Positions 15,486-25,577 of a DNA stretch of 64,000 nucleotides are shown here, piece by piece. Source of the DNA: Hyunsoonleella flava (GTDB taxonomy: Bacteria; Bacteroidota; Bacteroidia; Flavobacteriales; Flavobacteriaceae). The notes beneath the pieces are model-generated. The model had not been told where the DNA came from and did no database searches. It was given only the letters and a program-made list of their open reading frames with translations. The stretch lies in assembly GCF_004310325.1 (NCBI RefSeq), contig NZ_SIRT01000003.1, positions 62,001 to 126,000 of the forward strand, read 5' to 3'. Position 1 is the stretch's first letter. Every line of letters begins with the position of its first letter. A program made the translations under genes and the position numbers.

Positions 15486-16613
15486 ATGGTTAAGTTTAAT
15501 ATTGCCTGCAATTTATATATTGCAGTTTTCATTGTAAGTCTATCAAGTTGTAAATCGCAATATCCAGAATTAGAAGATGGTATTTATGCCGAATTCAATA
15601 CTACAAAAGGCAAAATGGTTGCGAAATTGCATTACGAGAAGGCACCAGTAACTTCCGCAAATTTCATTTCACTTGCCGAAGGTACGAACACATTGGTAAC
15701 AGATTCACTCAAAGAAAAAAAATTTTATAACGGACTCATTTTCCACAGAGTGAAAGATAAATTCATGATTCAAGGCGGAGACCCTTTGGGTACAGGTCTA
15801 GGAGGACCTGGTTACCGTTTTATGGACGAATTTCATCCTGATTTAAAACATAATAAACCTGGGATTCTTGCTATGGCAAACCCTGGACCTAACTCTAATG
15901 GCAGTCAGTTTTACATTACCGAAGTACCAAGACCAGATTTAGATAACCGCTATAGTGTTTTTGGTGAATTGGTTATGGGTTTGGATATACAAGATTCCAT
16001 CTCAAATGTTGCTACTGACGCTAAAGATAAACCGCTAGACAGTGTGGTTATCAACCAACTAAATATTATACGAAAAGGCAAAGCAGCAAAACAGTTTGAT
16101 GCTCCGGAAGTATTTAAAAATCATTTTGCTGAAAGAGAAAAAAGAGAAAAAGCTGAAAAAGCCCGAAAAGAAAAGATTTTAAAAGAGACTGTTGAAAAAC
16201 ATGCAAAACAAAAAGAAGAAGCGGTAACCTTGGAATCTGGTTTAAAATATTTTATCGCTGAAAAAGGAAATGGCGAACCTCTAAAAGTATTCTCCAAAGC
16301 AAAAACACATTATGCATTGTATTTTGAAGATGGCAGATTGCTTGACACAAGTAATTTAACCTTGGCTGAAGCGCTTGGAGCAGTCAATCAAAGAAAAAAA
16401 GCAGCGAACAGGTATGTACCCATTACTGCAGATTTGAGTCCAGACTCACCTATGATTGCTGGATTTAAAGAAGGCTTACAAAAACTTAATGTTGGAGATA
16501 AGGCTACTTTATTCATACCATACCATTTAGCTTACGGAGAAGCTGGTAACCGTGGCATCCCCCCAAAAACAAATCTTATTTTTGAAGTTGAAATTTTAAG
16601 TTTGGCAAAATAG
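15486..16613 (+). CDS. Lipoprotein PPIase with cyclophilin and FKBP domains
   Basis: The 375-residue protein begins with a lipoprotein signal (lipobox LSSC, about residues 19-22). Residues about 33-200 are a cyclophilin domain: FHRVKDKFMIQGGDP, GILAMANPGPNSNGSQFYIT, NRYSVFGELVMG. A charged linker rich in Lys and Glu (about 210-245) joins it to a C-terminal FKBP domain with LQKLNVGDKATLFIP and YHLAYGEAGNRGIPP. It starts one base after the gldI stop. A cytoplasmic relative with the same two domains is encoded at 41250-42182. Work on exported or gliding proteins is likely given the neighbour. Confidence 0.88.
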   Translation: MVKFNIACNLYIAVFIVSLSSCKSQYPELEDGIYAEFNTTKGKMVAKLHYEKAPVTSANFISLAEGTNTLVTDSLKEKKFYNGLIFHRVKDKFMIQGGDPLGTGLGGPGYRFMDEFHPDLKHNKPGILAMANPGPNSNGSQFYITEVPRPDLDNRYSVFGELVMGLDIQDSISNVATDAKDKPLDSVVINQLNIIRKGKAAKQFDAPEVFKNHFAEREKREKAEKARKEKILKETVEKHAKQKEEAVTLESGLKYFIAEKGNGEPLKVFSKAKTHYALYFEDGRLLDTSNLTLAEALGAVNQRKKAANRYVPITADLSPDSPMIAGFKEGLQKLNVGDKATLFIPYHLAYGEAGNRGIPPKTNLIFEVEILSLAK

Positions 16614-16677
16614 CTAAACAAAATTTTAACAGATAAGTGTTGTTAAACCTTTATATTTACGCAGTAAAACAATTTTC

Positions 16678-17601
16678 ATGCACGTATTAAAGTTCGACTG
16701 GAATCCTGTTACAGGAATTGATATAGTTGGTAATTTCAAGCTACATTTTTATAGCCTTATGTGGGTTATCGCTTTTATTTTAGGTTGGTACATAATGAAA
16801 CGTATTTATACCAAAGAAAAAGTAAAGCTGGAATACCTAGACCCCATGTTTATTTATGTGGTATTATCCACAATGCTTGGTGCGCGTTTAGGGCATGTAT
16901 TGTTTTATCAACGTGAATTAATTCAACAAGATTTTTTTAGCATATTCCTTCCGTTTAGCTTTAAAGATGGGATAGAATTTACTGGATTTCAAGGATTGGC
17001 AAGCCATGGTGCTGCAATTGGCGTAATAATTGGCATGTACCTATATAGAAGAAAATACAACTACAAATCTTTACTTTGGATCTTAGATAGATTGGTGATA
17101 CCAGTAGCATCAGGTGCTGTTTTCGTTAGAATAGGTAATTTTATAAATTCTGAAATTATTGGAAAAGTATCGGGAGATTTTCCATTGGGTGTTCGTTTTG
17201 TTCAAGATCATTACAATAAATACGAAGTTACCAGAAAAACAGGCATTAAAGATGTACAAGAAGCATACAATGCCATTGCCAATAATGAAGAATGGTTAGC
17301 AGCCGTTCCTTACAGACATCCAGCACAACTCTACGAATCGTTTTTATATATTTTCGTATTTCTTGCTTTATGGTATTTTTATTCCAAGACTTCTAAAAAA
17401 GACCAAACAGGATTTCTTTTTGGATTATTTTTAGTGTGCCTTTGGTCTATCCGCTTTTTTGTGGAACGCTTCAAAGAACCCCAAGGAGATGAATACATCA
17501 ACTGGTTCAATTTAAACACAGGCCAATGGTTAAGCATACCGTTTATACTAATTGGGTTGTATTTTATGTTTCTTTATAAACCTAAAAAACCAATTTCCTA
17601 A
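16678..17601 (+). CDS. lgt: Prolipoprotein diacylglyceryl transferase
   Basis: Lgt adds diacylglycerol to the lipobox cysteine, the first step of lipoprotein maturation, in the inner membrane. The 307-residue protein has about seven membrane helices. Conserved regions are GARLGHVLFY, LASHGAAIG with the essential His, the Lgt signature VRIGNFINSEIIG, and RHPAQLYES. A region of about 40 residues between the signature and RHPAQ (VRFVQDHYNKYEV and onward) is longer than in E. coli. It lies between two lipoprotein genes, 64 bases after the PPIase and one base before DUF192. Confidence 0.95.
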   Translation: MHVLKFDWNPVTGIDIVGNFKLHFYSLMWVIAFILGWYIMKRIYTKEKVKLEYLDPMFIYVVLSTMLGARLGHVLFYQRELIQQDFFSIFLPFSFKDGIEFTGFQGLASHGAAIGVIIGMYLYRRKYNYKSLLWILDRLVIPVASGAVFVRIGNFINSEIIGKVSGDFPLGVRFVQDHYNKYEVTRKTGIKDVQEAYNAIANNEEWLAAVPYRHPAQLYESFLYIFVFLALWYFYSKTSKKDQTGFLFGLFLVCLWSIRFFVERFKEPQGDEYINWFNLNTGQWLSIPFILIGLYFMFLYKPKKPIS

Positions 17602-17602
17602 A

Positions 17603-18094
17603 ATGAAACAGGGAAGTTTTATTTATCTTCTAATTTTCGCTTTCTTAAGCATCAGCTTTACGTCATGCAAGAAAGAAACTAAGGCTGTAAAACAAACTGA
17701 AGTAACTTTTACAAAAGAAGGCGAGCTTTCTATTTTTAAGGCTGAAAATGATTCTTTAAAAGTAACTTTAGATATTGAAATTGCTGAAACTGATTTTGAT
17801 ATACAAACAGGATTGATGTACCGCGATAGCATGAAAAATACACAAGGCATGTTATTTATTTTTGAAGATGAACGCGAGCGCTTTTTTTATATGAAGAATA
17901 CCAGAATTCCATTAGATATAATTTACATCAATGCGAATAAAGCCATCGTAAGTTTTCAAAAAAATGCCAAACCTTTTGATGAATCTTCACTTCCGTCAGG
18001 AGGGCCTGCAAAATATGTACTTGAAGTTAATTCTGGTTTGGTAGATGAATGGCATCTTGAAGTGGCAGATTCTATCGTATTCAACCGCAAATAA
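17603..18094 (+). CDS. DUF192 lipoprotein
   Basis: A 163-residue lipoprotein starting at the ATG just after the lgt stop. A longer frame into lgt is not needed. The lipobox is ISFTSC at about residues 14-19. The DUF192 core follows: TDFDIQTGLMYRDSM, GMLFIFEDERERFFYMKNT, IPLDIIYI and PAKYVLEVNSG. DUF192 proteins are small beta-barrel-like domains of unknown function found in envelopes and archaea. It ends 6 bases before the stop of the convergent TonB-receptor gene, with no hairpin between. Confidence 0.88.
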   Translation: MKQGSFIYLLIFAFLSISFTSCKKETKAVKQTEVTFTKEGELSIFKAENDSLKVTLDIEIAETDFDIQTGLMYRDSMKNTQGMLFIFEDERERFFYMKNTRIPLDIIYINANKAIVSFQKNAKPFDESSLPSGGPAKYVLEVNSGLVDEWHLEVADSIVFNRK

Positions 18095-18100
18095 AGGAAG

Positions 18101-20476
18101 TTATCGCCTTTTGCCTCCTGAATACTCCATAGCTTCACCTTTACCAAATCCGTAGCTAAAACCTATGGCTATAAATCTTCCTCGCCTACTCCAACTATAG
18201 GCTTCAGAGTTACCTTGCGTAATAAAGTTCTCAAAAAATCGAGATTTAAATACATCCCTGATGCTTAAATTAATTACACCTTTATCTTTTAATATTTTTT
18301 TGCGAACACCAATATCTAAAAAGGTATTTGCACTTCTTACACCTTGGACGGTCTTAACTTTAGACCTATGATTTCCTACCGCCTCTAAATCTATTTCTGC
18401 AGGAAGCTTAAATTTTGCCATAAGTTTTGAGCTCCATTGGTTGCCATTAAAATCAAAAACGGTTGACTCAAACGTTCCTTTTCTATTAAATTGATTGTAA
18501 TTAAAATCAAAATTAAAGGTTAACCATTTGGCAGGACTGTACTTTGTATTAAACTCAGCTCCCAAAGTACTGTTTGTCCCAATATTCTCAGGCATACTTA
18601 TGTTCACATTATTTTCAAATACGGAGATACGCTCAATAACATCTGTTGTATAGCGATGAAATACACCGAAATTTAAAGAGGTTTTCCCTATATCAAAAAT
18701 ACTGGTCAACTCATAAGAATCTGTGAACTCTGGCATAAGCGCTGGGTTACCTTGACGAATATTAAAATTATTTCTAATATTAAAAAACGGGTTTAACTCG
18801 CGCATTCCTGGTCTATTTATTCTTGCCGAATAACCTGCCTGTAGCGATACCGCATCTGATATTTTATAAGAGGTATGAACACTTGGAAACAAATTGGTGT
18901 AGTTTTGCTTGTTGGATTCATTGGTTGTAACGAGCACTGTGGTTAAATCTGTTTGCTCTAAGCGCAAACCTACTTTTAAACCCCAATTCTCATACTCATA
19001 TCCCCCAATCAAATAAGCACCCAACACTTTTTGATCAAACTCAAAATTGTTGGTTAAACCTTGGTCAGTCTCAAATACACCATTAACTAAGTTTTGCACT
19101 TCAAAATCATTCCCAATATCATTTATCACATACTGTGCGCCAGTTTCCATAGTCCAAACCTCAGAAAATGGTTTTGTATAATCGAGCTTAAATGTATATG
19201 TGTTATCAGAGTAATCTGTTCTTGTATTTTGTGTATTATCCCTATCTGTTCCAGAAATGGTGGTATCTTGAAACAATGAGGTAAGATCCTTTCCAAAAGA
19301 ATTACCTGTGGCACTTAGTAATAAGTCATGATCTTCGTGGTCTTCGAAATCTCGCTTATATACCAATTCGTATTGCCACTTAGGGTTGGTTGCTTCAGTG
19401 TTTTCAGAACGATTCCATTCTGAAGTTAAGTTATCATCAGCATCTAGTGCTCTAAAATTAATGTCAGAGGGTTGGTCCTCAATTTCATAAGCGAAATTTC
19501 CAGACAAGGTAATTACATTATTAGCGTTGATATAATAATCGGTACCTAAAGTGATATTATAAAACTTTTCAATCCTAAAATCATCACCTACACTAAGAAT
19601 TGACGTACCGGTATCCAAATCCTCATTAATATTTTCAGATTCTCGAGGATACACCCTTCTTCCTAAACCGAGTTGTGTAAACAGATTAAACTTCTCTGAA
19701 CGACGATTTAAACTTAGCCCAAAACTATTGTTGTCAGGAATACCAGTGTTTAAGCTAAAGGCTCCGTTAAGCCCCTTACGTTCGTCTTTTTTAATAACGA
19801 TGTTTATGATGCCAGACGTACCCTCGGCATCATATTTGGCAGATGGATTGGTAATCACCTCTATTCTATCAATCATATCAGCTGTAATACTCCCTAAGGC
19901 ACCGCCATCATCCGTTAATATTGAAGGTTTTCCATTTATTAAAACCTGAACTCCTGAACTACCTCGTAAACTGATAGCTCCTTCAATATCCACATTAACT
20001 GAGGGTACATTGTTCAATACTTCCAAAGCACTTGCTCCTGTACTACTTAAATCCTTTCCTATGTTAAATACGCGCTTGTCTAACTTAAACTGAGATGAAG
20101 ACACCTCGGCCTCAACTAAAACAGCATCAAGCTGTTCGGTATCTTCTTTTAGAGAAATTATACCTAAATCAATTTTCCGCCTTGATCTATCAAAATTTGT
20201 TATGGTTTTTGAGACGAAGCCCATAAAGCTTATCTGCACATGAAATTGGTCGTATGTAGTTTCTATTTTAAATGTCCCATCTTCGGCAGTGATAACACCT
20301 GTAATGGTTTCTTGCGTTGTACTATCTACCAAAGCCACGGTTGCATAGGCCAATGACTGTTTAGTGGTTTCTTCAACTACCTTTCCCTTAATTTCAATAT
20401 TTTGTGCAAAAACAATGTTTCCGAAGAAATAAATAGAAGCTAAAAGAAATGTGAAACATAAACGCATTAAACCCAT
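18101..20476 (-). CDS. TonB-dependent outer-membrane receptor, outer membrane beta-barrel family
   Basis: The product has 791 residues. A signal peptide (about 1-24, ending VFAQN) is followed by a carboxypeptidase-regulatory-like domain (about 27-110, IEIKGKVVEETTKQSLAYA). Then come the plug domain with VEVSSSQFKLDKR-type sequence and IDRIEVITNPSAKYDAEG, and a long beta barrel rich in alternating aromatic residues. This is the CarboxypepD_reg / OMP_b-brl_3 class common in Bacteroidota. The ligand cannot be told: no SusD partner, riboswitch or substrate gene is adjacent. A start four residues in (second Met) is equally possible. Confidence 0.88.
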   Translation of the reverse strand: MGLMRLCFTFLLASIYFFGNIVFAQNIEIKGKVVEETTKQSLAYATVALVDSTTQETITGVITAEDGTFKIETTYDQFHVQISFMGFVSKTITNFDRSRRKIDLGIISLKEDTEQLDAVLVEAEVSSSQFKLDKRVFNIGKDLSSTGASALEVLNNVPSVNVDIEGAISLRGSSGVQVLINGKPSILTDDGGALGSITADMIDRIEVITNPSAKYDAEGTSGIINIVIKKDERKGLNGAFSLNTGIPDNNSFGLSLNRRSEKFNLFTQLGLGRRVYPRESENINEDLDTGTSILSVGDDFRIEKFYNITLGTDYYINANNVITLSGNFAYEIEDQPSDINFRALDADDNLTSEWNRSENTEATNPKWQYELVYKRDFEDHEDHDLLLSATGNSFGKDLTSLFQDTTISGTDRDNTQNTRTDYSDNTYTFKLDYTKPFSEVWTMETGAQYVINDIGNDFEVQNLVNGVFETDQGLTNNFEFDQKVLGAYLIGGYEYENWGLKVGLRLEQTDLTTVLVTTNESNKQNYTNLFPSVHTSYKISDAVSLQAGYSARINRPGMRELNPFFNIRNNFNIRQGNPALMPEFTDSYELTSIFDIGKTSLNFGVFHRYTTDVIERISVFENNVNISMPENIGTNSTLGAEFNTKYSPAKWLTFNFDFNYNQFNRKGTFESTVFDFNGNQWSSKLMAKFKLPAEIDLEAVGNHRSKVKTVQGVRSANTFLDIGVRKKILKDKGVINLSIRDVFKSRFFENFITQGNSEAYSWSRRGRFIAIGFSYGFGKGEAMEYSGGKRR

Positions 20477-20633
20477 TTACAAGAATATCCATATCGCCTT
20501 AGAACGATAATGTAATTTTTGAGCGAAGTTATAAACTATTAGCTATTGCCTCCTAGTATCTTTTCAAAGTTTTAACAAAAATTTTTGATAACAATCTTAA
20601 AGATACATTTGACTAGAAAGTAGTTTGTTTAAT

Positions 20634-22106
20634 CTATCTGGAATAATTAGGAGATTCCTTAGTAATGGTGACATCATGCGGATGACTTTCATTAATGCCA
20701 CTAGCAGTAATTTTCACAAATTGGCCAGTTTCTTTTAATGTCTCTATATCCTTTGCACCACAATACCCCATACCAGCTCGAAGTCCTCCAATAAATTGGT
20801 GAATGCTTTCATATAAATCGCCTTTATATGGCACACGACCAACAATACCCTCAGGTACTAGTTTTTTAATATCATCTTCAACATCTTGAAAGTATCTATC
20901 TTTACTACCTTCTTTCATAGCTTCCACAGAACCCATGCCTCGGTAAGATTTAAACTTTCTGCCTTCATAAATAATGGTTTCTCCTGGTGATTCTTTAGTT
21001 CCAGCTAGAAGTGACCCTAACATTACCGTATCTGCACCGGCAGCAATAGCTTTTGGAATATCACCTGTGTAACGTATACCACCATCTGCAATTACGGGAA
21101 CTCCCGTACCTTTTAAAGCAGCAGCAACTTCTAAAACTGCAGAGAATTGTGGGAATCCAACTCCTGCAACCACTCGTGTAGTACAAATAGAACCTGGACC
21201 AATACCCACTTTAACTGCGTCAGCACCAGCTTCTACTAAATATTTTGCTGCAGCACCAGTTGCAATATTACCTACTATAACATCTAGCTCTGGGAACTTT
21301 TTCTTTATGTCCTTTAATACGGAAACTACACCCTTGGTATGTCCGTGGGCAGTATCTATTACAACAGCATCAACACCTGCATTTACCAAAGCTTCTGCCC
21401 TATTAACTGCATCGGCTGTAACGCCAATGGCAGCAGCAACTCGTAAGCGCCCGTATTGGTCCTTGTTAGCATTTGGTTTCTGACTTAGTTTTGTAATATC
21501 CCGAAATGTTATTAAACCAGATAGTTTATAATTATCATCAACTATCAATAACTTTTCAATTTTATTCTCTTGTAAAATTAATTCGGCATCTTTTAATGAA
21601 GTTCCTACTGAAGCAGTTACAAGGTTTTCGCTTGTCATAACCTCTGTGATGGGCTTTTCATTTTCGTGCTCGAAGCGCAAATCACGATTTGTAACAATGC
21701 CCTTAAGTGTTCCATCCTTTGTAACTATAGGTATACCACCAATACTATGTTCAGCCATTGCACGTTTTGCATCTTTCACTTTGGCATCCATGGATAGCGT
21801 TACGGGATCGATAATCATACCACTTTCTGCTCTCTTTACTCGGCGCACCTTCATCGCTTGGGCTTCTATCGTCATATTTTTATGAAGTACACCAATACCG
21901 CCTTCTTGCGCCATGGCTATTGCCATTTTGCTTTCGGTAACAGTATCCATAGCGGCCGAAACCACAGGTACATTTATAGTAATGTTTCGTGTAAATTTTG
22001 ATTGAATATTAACTTCGCGAGGTAAAACTTCAGAAAAGGCTGGAACTAAAAGGACGTCGTCGTAGGTAAGACCTTCTCCTAGAATTTTATTTTGGTGTGC
22101 AGTCAT
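20634..22106 (-). CDS. guaB: Inosine-5'-monophosphate dehydrogenase
   Basis: GuaB oxidises IMP to XMP, the committed step of GMP synthesis. The product has 490 residues from the ATG at 22106. An in-frame extension to 22145 lacks family similarity and covers the likely -7 box TAAATTTG. The TIM barrel starts at [11 protein letters not shown]. Two CBS domains (about residues 95-205) are inserted, as usual. The active site shows GNIATG, the catalytic Cys loop [11 protein letters not shown], and the flap GMGSVEAMK with YRGMGS. It is a single gene with its own upstream region. Confidence 0.96.
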   Translation of the reverse strand: MTAHQNKILGEGLTYDDVLLVPAFSEVLPREVNIQSKFTRNITINVPVVSAAMDTVTESKMAIAMAQEGGIGVLHKNMTIEAQAMKVRRVKRAESGMIIDPVTLSMDAKVKDAKRAMAEHSIGGIPIVTKDGTLKGIVTNRDLRFEHENEKPITEVMTSENLVTASVGTSLKDAELILQENKIEKLLIVDDNYKLSGLITFRDITKLSQKPNANKDQYGRLRVAAAIGVTADAVNRAEALVNAGVDAVVIDTAHGHTKGVVSVLKDIKKKFPELDVIVGNIATGAAAKYLVEAGADAVKVGIGPGSICTTRVVAGVGFPQFSAVLEVAAALKGTGVPVIADGGIRYTGDIPKAIAAGADTVMLGSLLAGTKESPGETIIYEGRKFKSYRGMGSVEAMKEGSKDRYFQDVEDDIKKLVPEGIVGRVPYKGDLYESIHQFIGGLRAGMGYCGAKDIETLKETGQFVKITASGINESHPHDVTITKESPNYSR

Positions 22107-22224
22107 GATGCAATTACAATTATAATTGCGTGCAAATTTACGCATTTTTTACAGACTTGATGTTAAATACTTAATTAATATAAAAAGCATACAAAAATTT
22201 AACATTAGTAAAATATTGTAATTC

Positions 22225-22263
22225 AAATTGTTATGGAATTTATTTTTATTTATTCTAAATAAG
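22225..22263 (+). promoter_or_regulatory. Possible operator: motif shared with the pepT upstream region, with 17-bp palindrome
   Basis: AAATTGTTATGGA (22225-22237), then 16 bases, then TCTAAATAAG (22254-22263). The same 13-mer and 10-mer occur ahead of pepT at 29736-29767, 9 bases apart. The right half is within a palindrome TTATTTA-TTC-TAAATAA (22246-22262). The site ends just upstream of the receptor's -33 box. Confidence 0.45.
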
Positions 22264-22264
22264 C

Positions 22265-22295
22265 TTTGGAGAAGTAAAATTCATTGCTATTTTTG
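22265..22295 (+). promoter_or_regulatory. Promoter of the FecA-like receptor gene
   Basis: TTTG at 22265-22268, 19 bases, then TATTTTTG at 22288-22295 match the Bacteroidota promoter. A further TCTAAATAA lies at 22329-22337, touching the start codon. Confidence 0.65.
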
Positions 22296-22336
22296 CACTC
22301 GAAAACTAAACCTTATTTTTAATCAGTCTAAATAAA

Positions 22337-24550
22337 ATGAAAGCCGGAACTACGCTATTAGCCCTACTATTTGTAAGTACATTATTTGCTCAAGAAAAGG
22401 AAAAAGACTCTATTCAAAAATTAGATCAAGTTCTTATTAGTACAAAGGTAATTTTCGGAAATAAGTATGAAGCTAAAAACAGAACTGGATCTTCATATTA
22501 CATTGCTCCAGAAGAATTAGCCAAATTTAACTATACCGACATTAACAGGGTATTAAGAACAGTACCAGGGGTTAATATTTATGAGGAAGATGGTTTTGGA
22601 CTTAGGCCAAACATCAGTTTACGAGGAACCTCTCCTGAACGCAGTGCAAAAATATCCATAATGGAAGACGGGATACTTATTGCCCCTGCACCTTATAGTG
22701 CCCCTGCAGCATATTATTTTCCTTCGGTTGCTAGAATGCAAGCTGTAGAAATTTTAAAAGGAAGTAGCCAAATACAATATGGACCATTTACCACTGGAGG
22801 TGCTATTAACTTAGTGAGCACACAAATACCAAATTCATTTCAAGGTGCTATAAGAGCTAGCTTTGGAAGTTTTAATACAGGACAAATTCATGCTAGGATT
22901 GGTGACAACAAACGAAACTTTGGTTATTCTCTTGAGTTTTTGAATTTCAATTCTGATGGTTTCAAAGACTTACCTGACGGGAGCAATACTGGGTTTGATA
23001 AAAATGATGTGGTAGCAAAATTTAGGTTAAACTCTAATCCTGAGGCATCCATAAAACAAGCTGTCAATTTTAAATTTCAATATTCTGATGAAGTTTCAAA
23101 TGAAACCTATCTTGGGTTAAGTCAAAACGACTTTAATGCCAATCCGTTCAGTCGATATGCTAGTTCACAAGATGATAAAATGACTAACGACCATATTCAA
23201 TTTACAGTGAGCCACGAATTGGAGTTTTCAAAAAACTTTAGAATTACAACTGACGCATACTATAATGGTTTCTCAAGAAACTGGTATAAACTAAATGATG
23301 TTGTTTTTAATGGTGATAAAATCGCAATTTCTTCAGTAGTGGAAAACCCTGAAGCCTATCCCAATCATTTTTCAATAGTGAACGGTATGTCAAATTCTGA
23401 TAGTGATGCACTTTTGTTAAAGGCAAACAATAGAAGATATACCTCGCAAGGTGTTCAAACTAAATTTGATATTCATTGGTCAGGAGCAAATGTTTTTCAT
23501 GATTTGGAGATAGGTTTACGCTATCATTATGATGAAGAAGATCGTTTTCAATGGAAAGATGGTTACAATATAATTAATGGAGAAATGAACGTCACTTCAA
23601 ACGGTGCTCCTGGGAGTGACGCCAATAGAATAAGTAGTGCCAAAGCATTTGCCGGATCTCTACTTTATAAATTAAAGTATGACAATCTTACTCTTACTCC
23701 AGGAATACGATATGAAAACGTCTCATTAAAAAGAGAAGATTTTGGAAAGGAAGATTCAAATAGGACAGGAAGAAACCTATCTGAAAGAGAAAACAATTTA
23801 GATATATTTATTCCAGGTATTGGGTTCAGTTTTAAATTCAATCCTTACACTTCTCTATACGGTGGCGTTCACAAAGGATTTTCACCTCCTGGAAATTCGC
23901 CGGACCAAAAACCTGAAGAGAGCATCAACTATGAATTAGGTTCTAGATTTAACTTTAAGGGACTGAGAGGTGATGTTGTGGCGTTTTACAATGATTATAG
24001 CAATCTACTAGGGAGTGATTTAGCTGCCACAGGCGGCACTGGTTCACTGGATCAATTTAATGCTGGTGAAGTAGCCGTTAGAGGTTTAGAACTATTATTG
24101 AATTATGATTTATTGAAGAAAAATTCACGCTTAAATTTGCCACTTACATTTGGCTACACATATACAGATACAGAATTTTTAAACAGTTTTGGTAGTGATG
24201 AGGATTTGTGGGGAGAAGTTACCGAAGGAGATGAATTACCATATATTGCCAAACACCAATTTAACACCTCTATCTCCCTAGAACATAAGAAATTTGAACT
24301 AAATTTAAATGGACGTTTAAACGGGGCATTTAGAACTACCGCAGGGACAGAAAAAATTACTGATGAAAATGGAGTTACATCTAACTTTATCTTAGACTTT
24401 TCAGGAAAATATCATTTCAATAAAAATCTCAGCTTAACAGGAAACATTATAAACCTTTTAGATGAAACTTATGCAGTTTCTCGAGTACCAGCCGGATTGC
24501 GTCCTGGGCATCCATTTGGTGCATATGCAGGACTAGAGTTTCAATTTTAA
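22337..24550 (+). CDS. TonB-dependent receptor, FecA-like (probable siderophore receptor)
   Basis: This 737-residue outer-membrane receptor begins with a signal peptide ending LFAQE. A short extension with a TonB-box-like LDQVLIST follows. The plug (about 45-160) shows INRVLRTVPGVNIYEEDG, LRPNISLRGTSPERS and VEILKGSSQIQYGPFTTGG. These are close to FecA / ferric citrate-type receptors. The barrel ends in AYAGLEFQF, with the terminal Phe used for outer-membrane assembly. There is no regulatory domain and no SusD neighbour. Palindromic AT-rich sites ahead of the promoter would fit control by a metal regulator, but this is inference. Confidence 0.85.
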   Translation: MKAGTTLLALLFVSTLFAQEKEKDSIQKLDQVLISTKVIFGNKYEAKNRTGSSYYIAPEELAKFNYTDINRVLRTVPGVNIYEEDGFGLRPNISLRGTSPERSAKISIMEDGILIAPAPYSAPAAYYFPSVARMQAVEILKGSSQIQYGPFTTGGAINLVSTQIPNSFQGAIRASFGSFNTGQIHARIGDNKRNFGYSLEFLNFNSDGFKDLPDGSNTGFDKNDVVAKFRLNSNPEASIKQAVNFKFQYSDEVSNETYLGLSQNDFNANPFSRYASSQDDKMTNDHIQFTVSHELEFSKNFRITTDAYYNGFSRNWYKLNDVVFNGDKIAISSVVENPEAYPNHFSIVNGMSNSDSDALLLKANNRRYTSQGVQTKFDIHWSGANVFHDLEIGLRYHYDEEDRFQWKDGYNIINGEMNVTSNGAPGSDANRISSAKAFAGSLLYKLKYDNLTLTPGIRYENVSLKREDFGKEDSNRTGRNLSERENNLDIFIPGIGFSFKFNPYTSLYGGVHKGFSPPGNSPDQKPEESINYELGSRFNFKGLRGDVVAFYNDYSNLLGSDLAATGGTGSLDQFNAGEVAVRGLELLLNYDLLKKNSRLNLPLTFGYTYTDTEFLNSFGSDEDLWGEVTEGDELPYIAKHQFNTSISLEHKKFELNLNGRLNGAFRTTAGTEKITDENGVTSNFILDFSGKYHFNKNLSLTGNIINLLDETYAVSRVPAGLRPGHPFGAYAGLEFQF

Positions 24551-24573
24551 AAATAAATGATAGACAATATATG

Positions 24574-24606
24574 TTAAGAAAGCTCCATGTTTATGGGCTT
24601 TCTTAA
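24574..24606. terminator. Bidirectional terminator between FecA-like receptor and HMG-CoA-lyase-like gene
   Basis: TTAAGAAAGC and GCTTTCTTAA form a ten-pair stem, extended by CCAT/ATGG after one bulged T, with loop GTTT. The right arm overlaps the stop codon of the convergent gene at 24603. T tracts are short. Confidence 0.65.
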
Positions 24607-25466
24607 TGAAAGTGATTGAAAATCTTAGAAGCTTCATTGTATGCACTTTCAAAACTTAGTGCATTAAGGTTGTTATTGCCGTTTGAAGTGAAATAGGATA
24701 ATAACTTTTCAGTAGGCATATTTCCTGTTAATTCATCTTTTGCCATAGGGCAGCCACCAAAACCTTGAATAGCCCCATCAAATCTATTGCATCCAGCTTT
24801 GTATGCTGCATCCACTTTTTCAAACCAAGAGGATGGCGTGGTATGTAAATGGGCTCCAAATTCAATATTAGGATATTTTGGGATTAAATTTGAAAATAAA
24901 TAATCTATGCTTTCAGGATTAGATGTTCCTACAGTATCACTAAGCGACAATATTTTTACACCCATACTAGCAAGTTTTTCAGTCCACTCTCCCACTATAT
25001 CCACATTCCAAGGGTCACCATAAGGATTTCCAAATCCCATAGAAATATAGACAACAACTTGCTTATTTGACACGTCGGCGATTTCTAAAATTTCTGAAAG
25101 GATATCTACAGATTGCGCTATAGTTTTGTGGGTATTACGCATCTGAAAGTTTTCAGAAATTGAAAATGGGTAACCTAAATAGTCAATCTGCTCATGCTTG
25201 CTGGCATCATTTGCCCCTCGTACATTAGCAATAATAGCCAAAAGTTTACTAGTAGTTTTGCTTAAGTCTAATCTTGACAGCACTTCGGCTGTATCAGCCA
25301 TCTGGGGAATTGCTTTAGGAGATACAAAACTCCCAAAATCTATGGTATCAAATCCAACACGTAATAGGGACTGTATATACTGCACTTTTTGCTCAGTTGG
25401 GATAAATTGTTTTATCCCCTGCATTGCATCACGTGGGCACTCAATTATTTTGATGGATTTAGCCAT
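24603..25466 (-). CDS. Hydroxymethylglutaryl-CoA lyase
   Basis: HMG-CoA lyase splits HMG-CoA to acetoacetate and acetyl-CoA, mostly in leucine breakdown. The 287-residue TIM-barrel protein has IIECPRDAMQGI at the N-terminus (the metal/substrate RDxxQ element). LSLSDTVGTSNPESI lies in the centre, then FGAHLHTTP with the metal histidines, and the C-terminal signature GFGGCPMAKDELTGN, which holds the catalytic Cys. No other leucine-degradation gene is adjacent. Other members of the DRE-TIM family are possible, but the GGCPMAK signature favours the lyase. Confidence 0.88.
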   Translation of the reverse strand: MAKSIKIIECPRDAMQGIKQFIPTEQKVQYIQSLLRVGFDTIDFGSFVSPKAIPQMADTAEVLSRLDLSKTTSKLLAIIANVRGANDASKHEQIDYLGYPFSISENFQMRNTHKTIAQSVDILSEILEIADVSNKQVVVYISMGFGNPYGDPWNVDIVGEWTEKLASMGVKILSLSDTVGTSNPESIDYLFSNLIPKYPNIEFGAHLHTTPSSWFEKVDAAYKAGCNRFDGAIQGFGGCPMAKDELTGNMPTEKLLSYFTSNGNNNLNALSFESAYNEASKIFNHFH

Positions 25467-25577
25467 AACATTCGAAAATTTCGAAAGTTAAAAATACTAT
25501 TATTTTTTTACGCCGTAAGGTTTTGGTTCTAGGAACGACGTAATCTAAATAGTTATTGATCTATCAAAATATTTACT

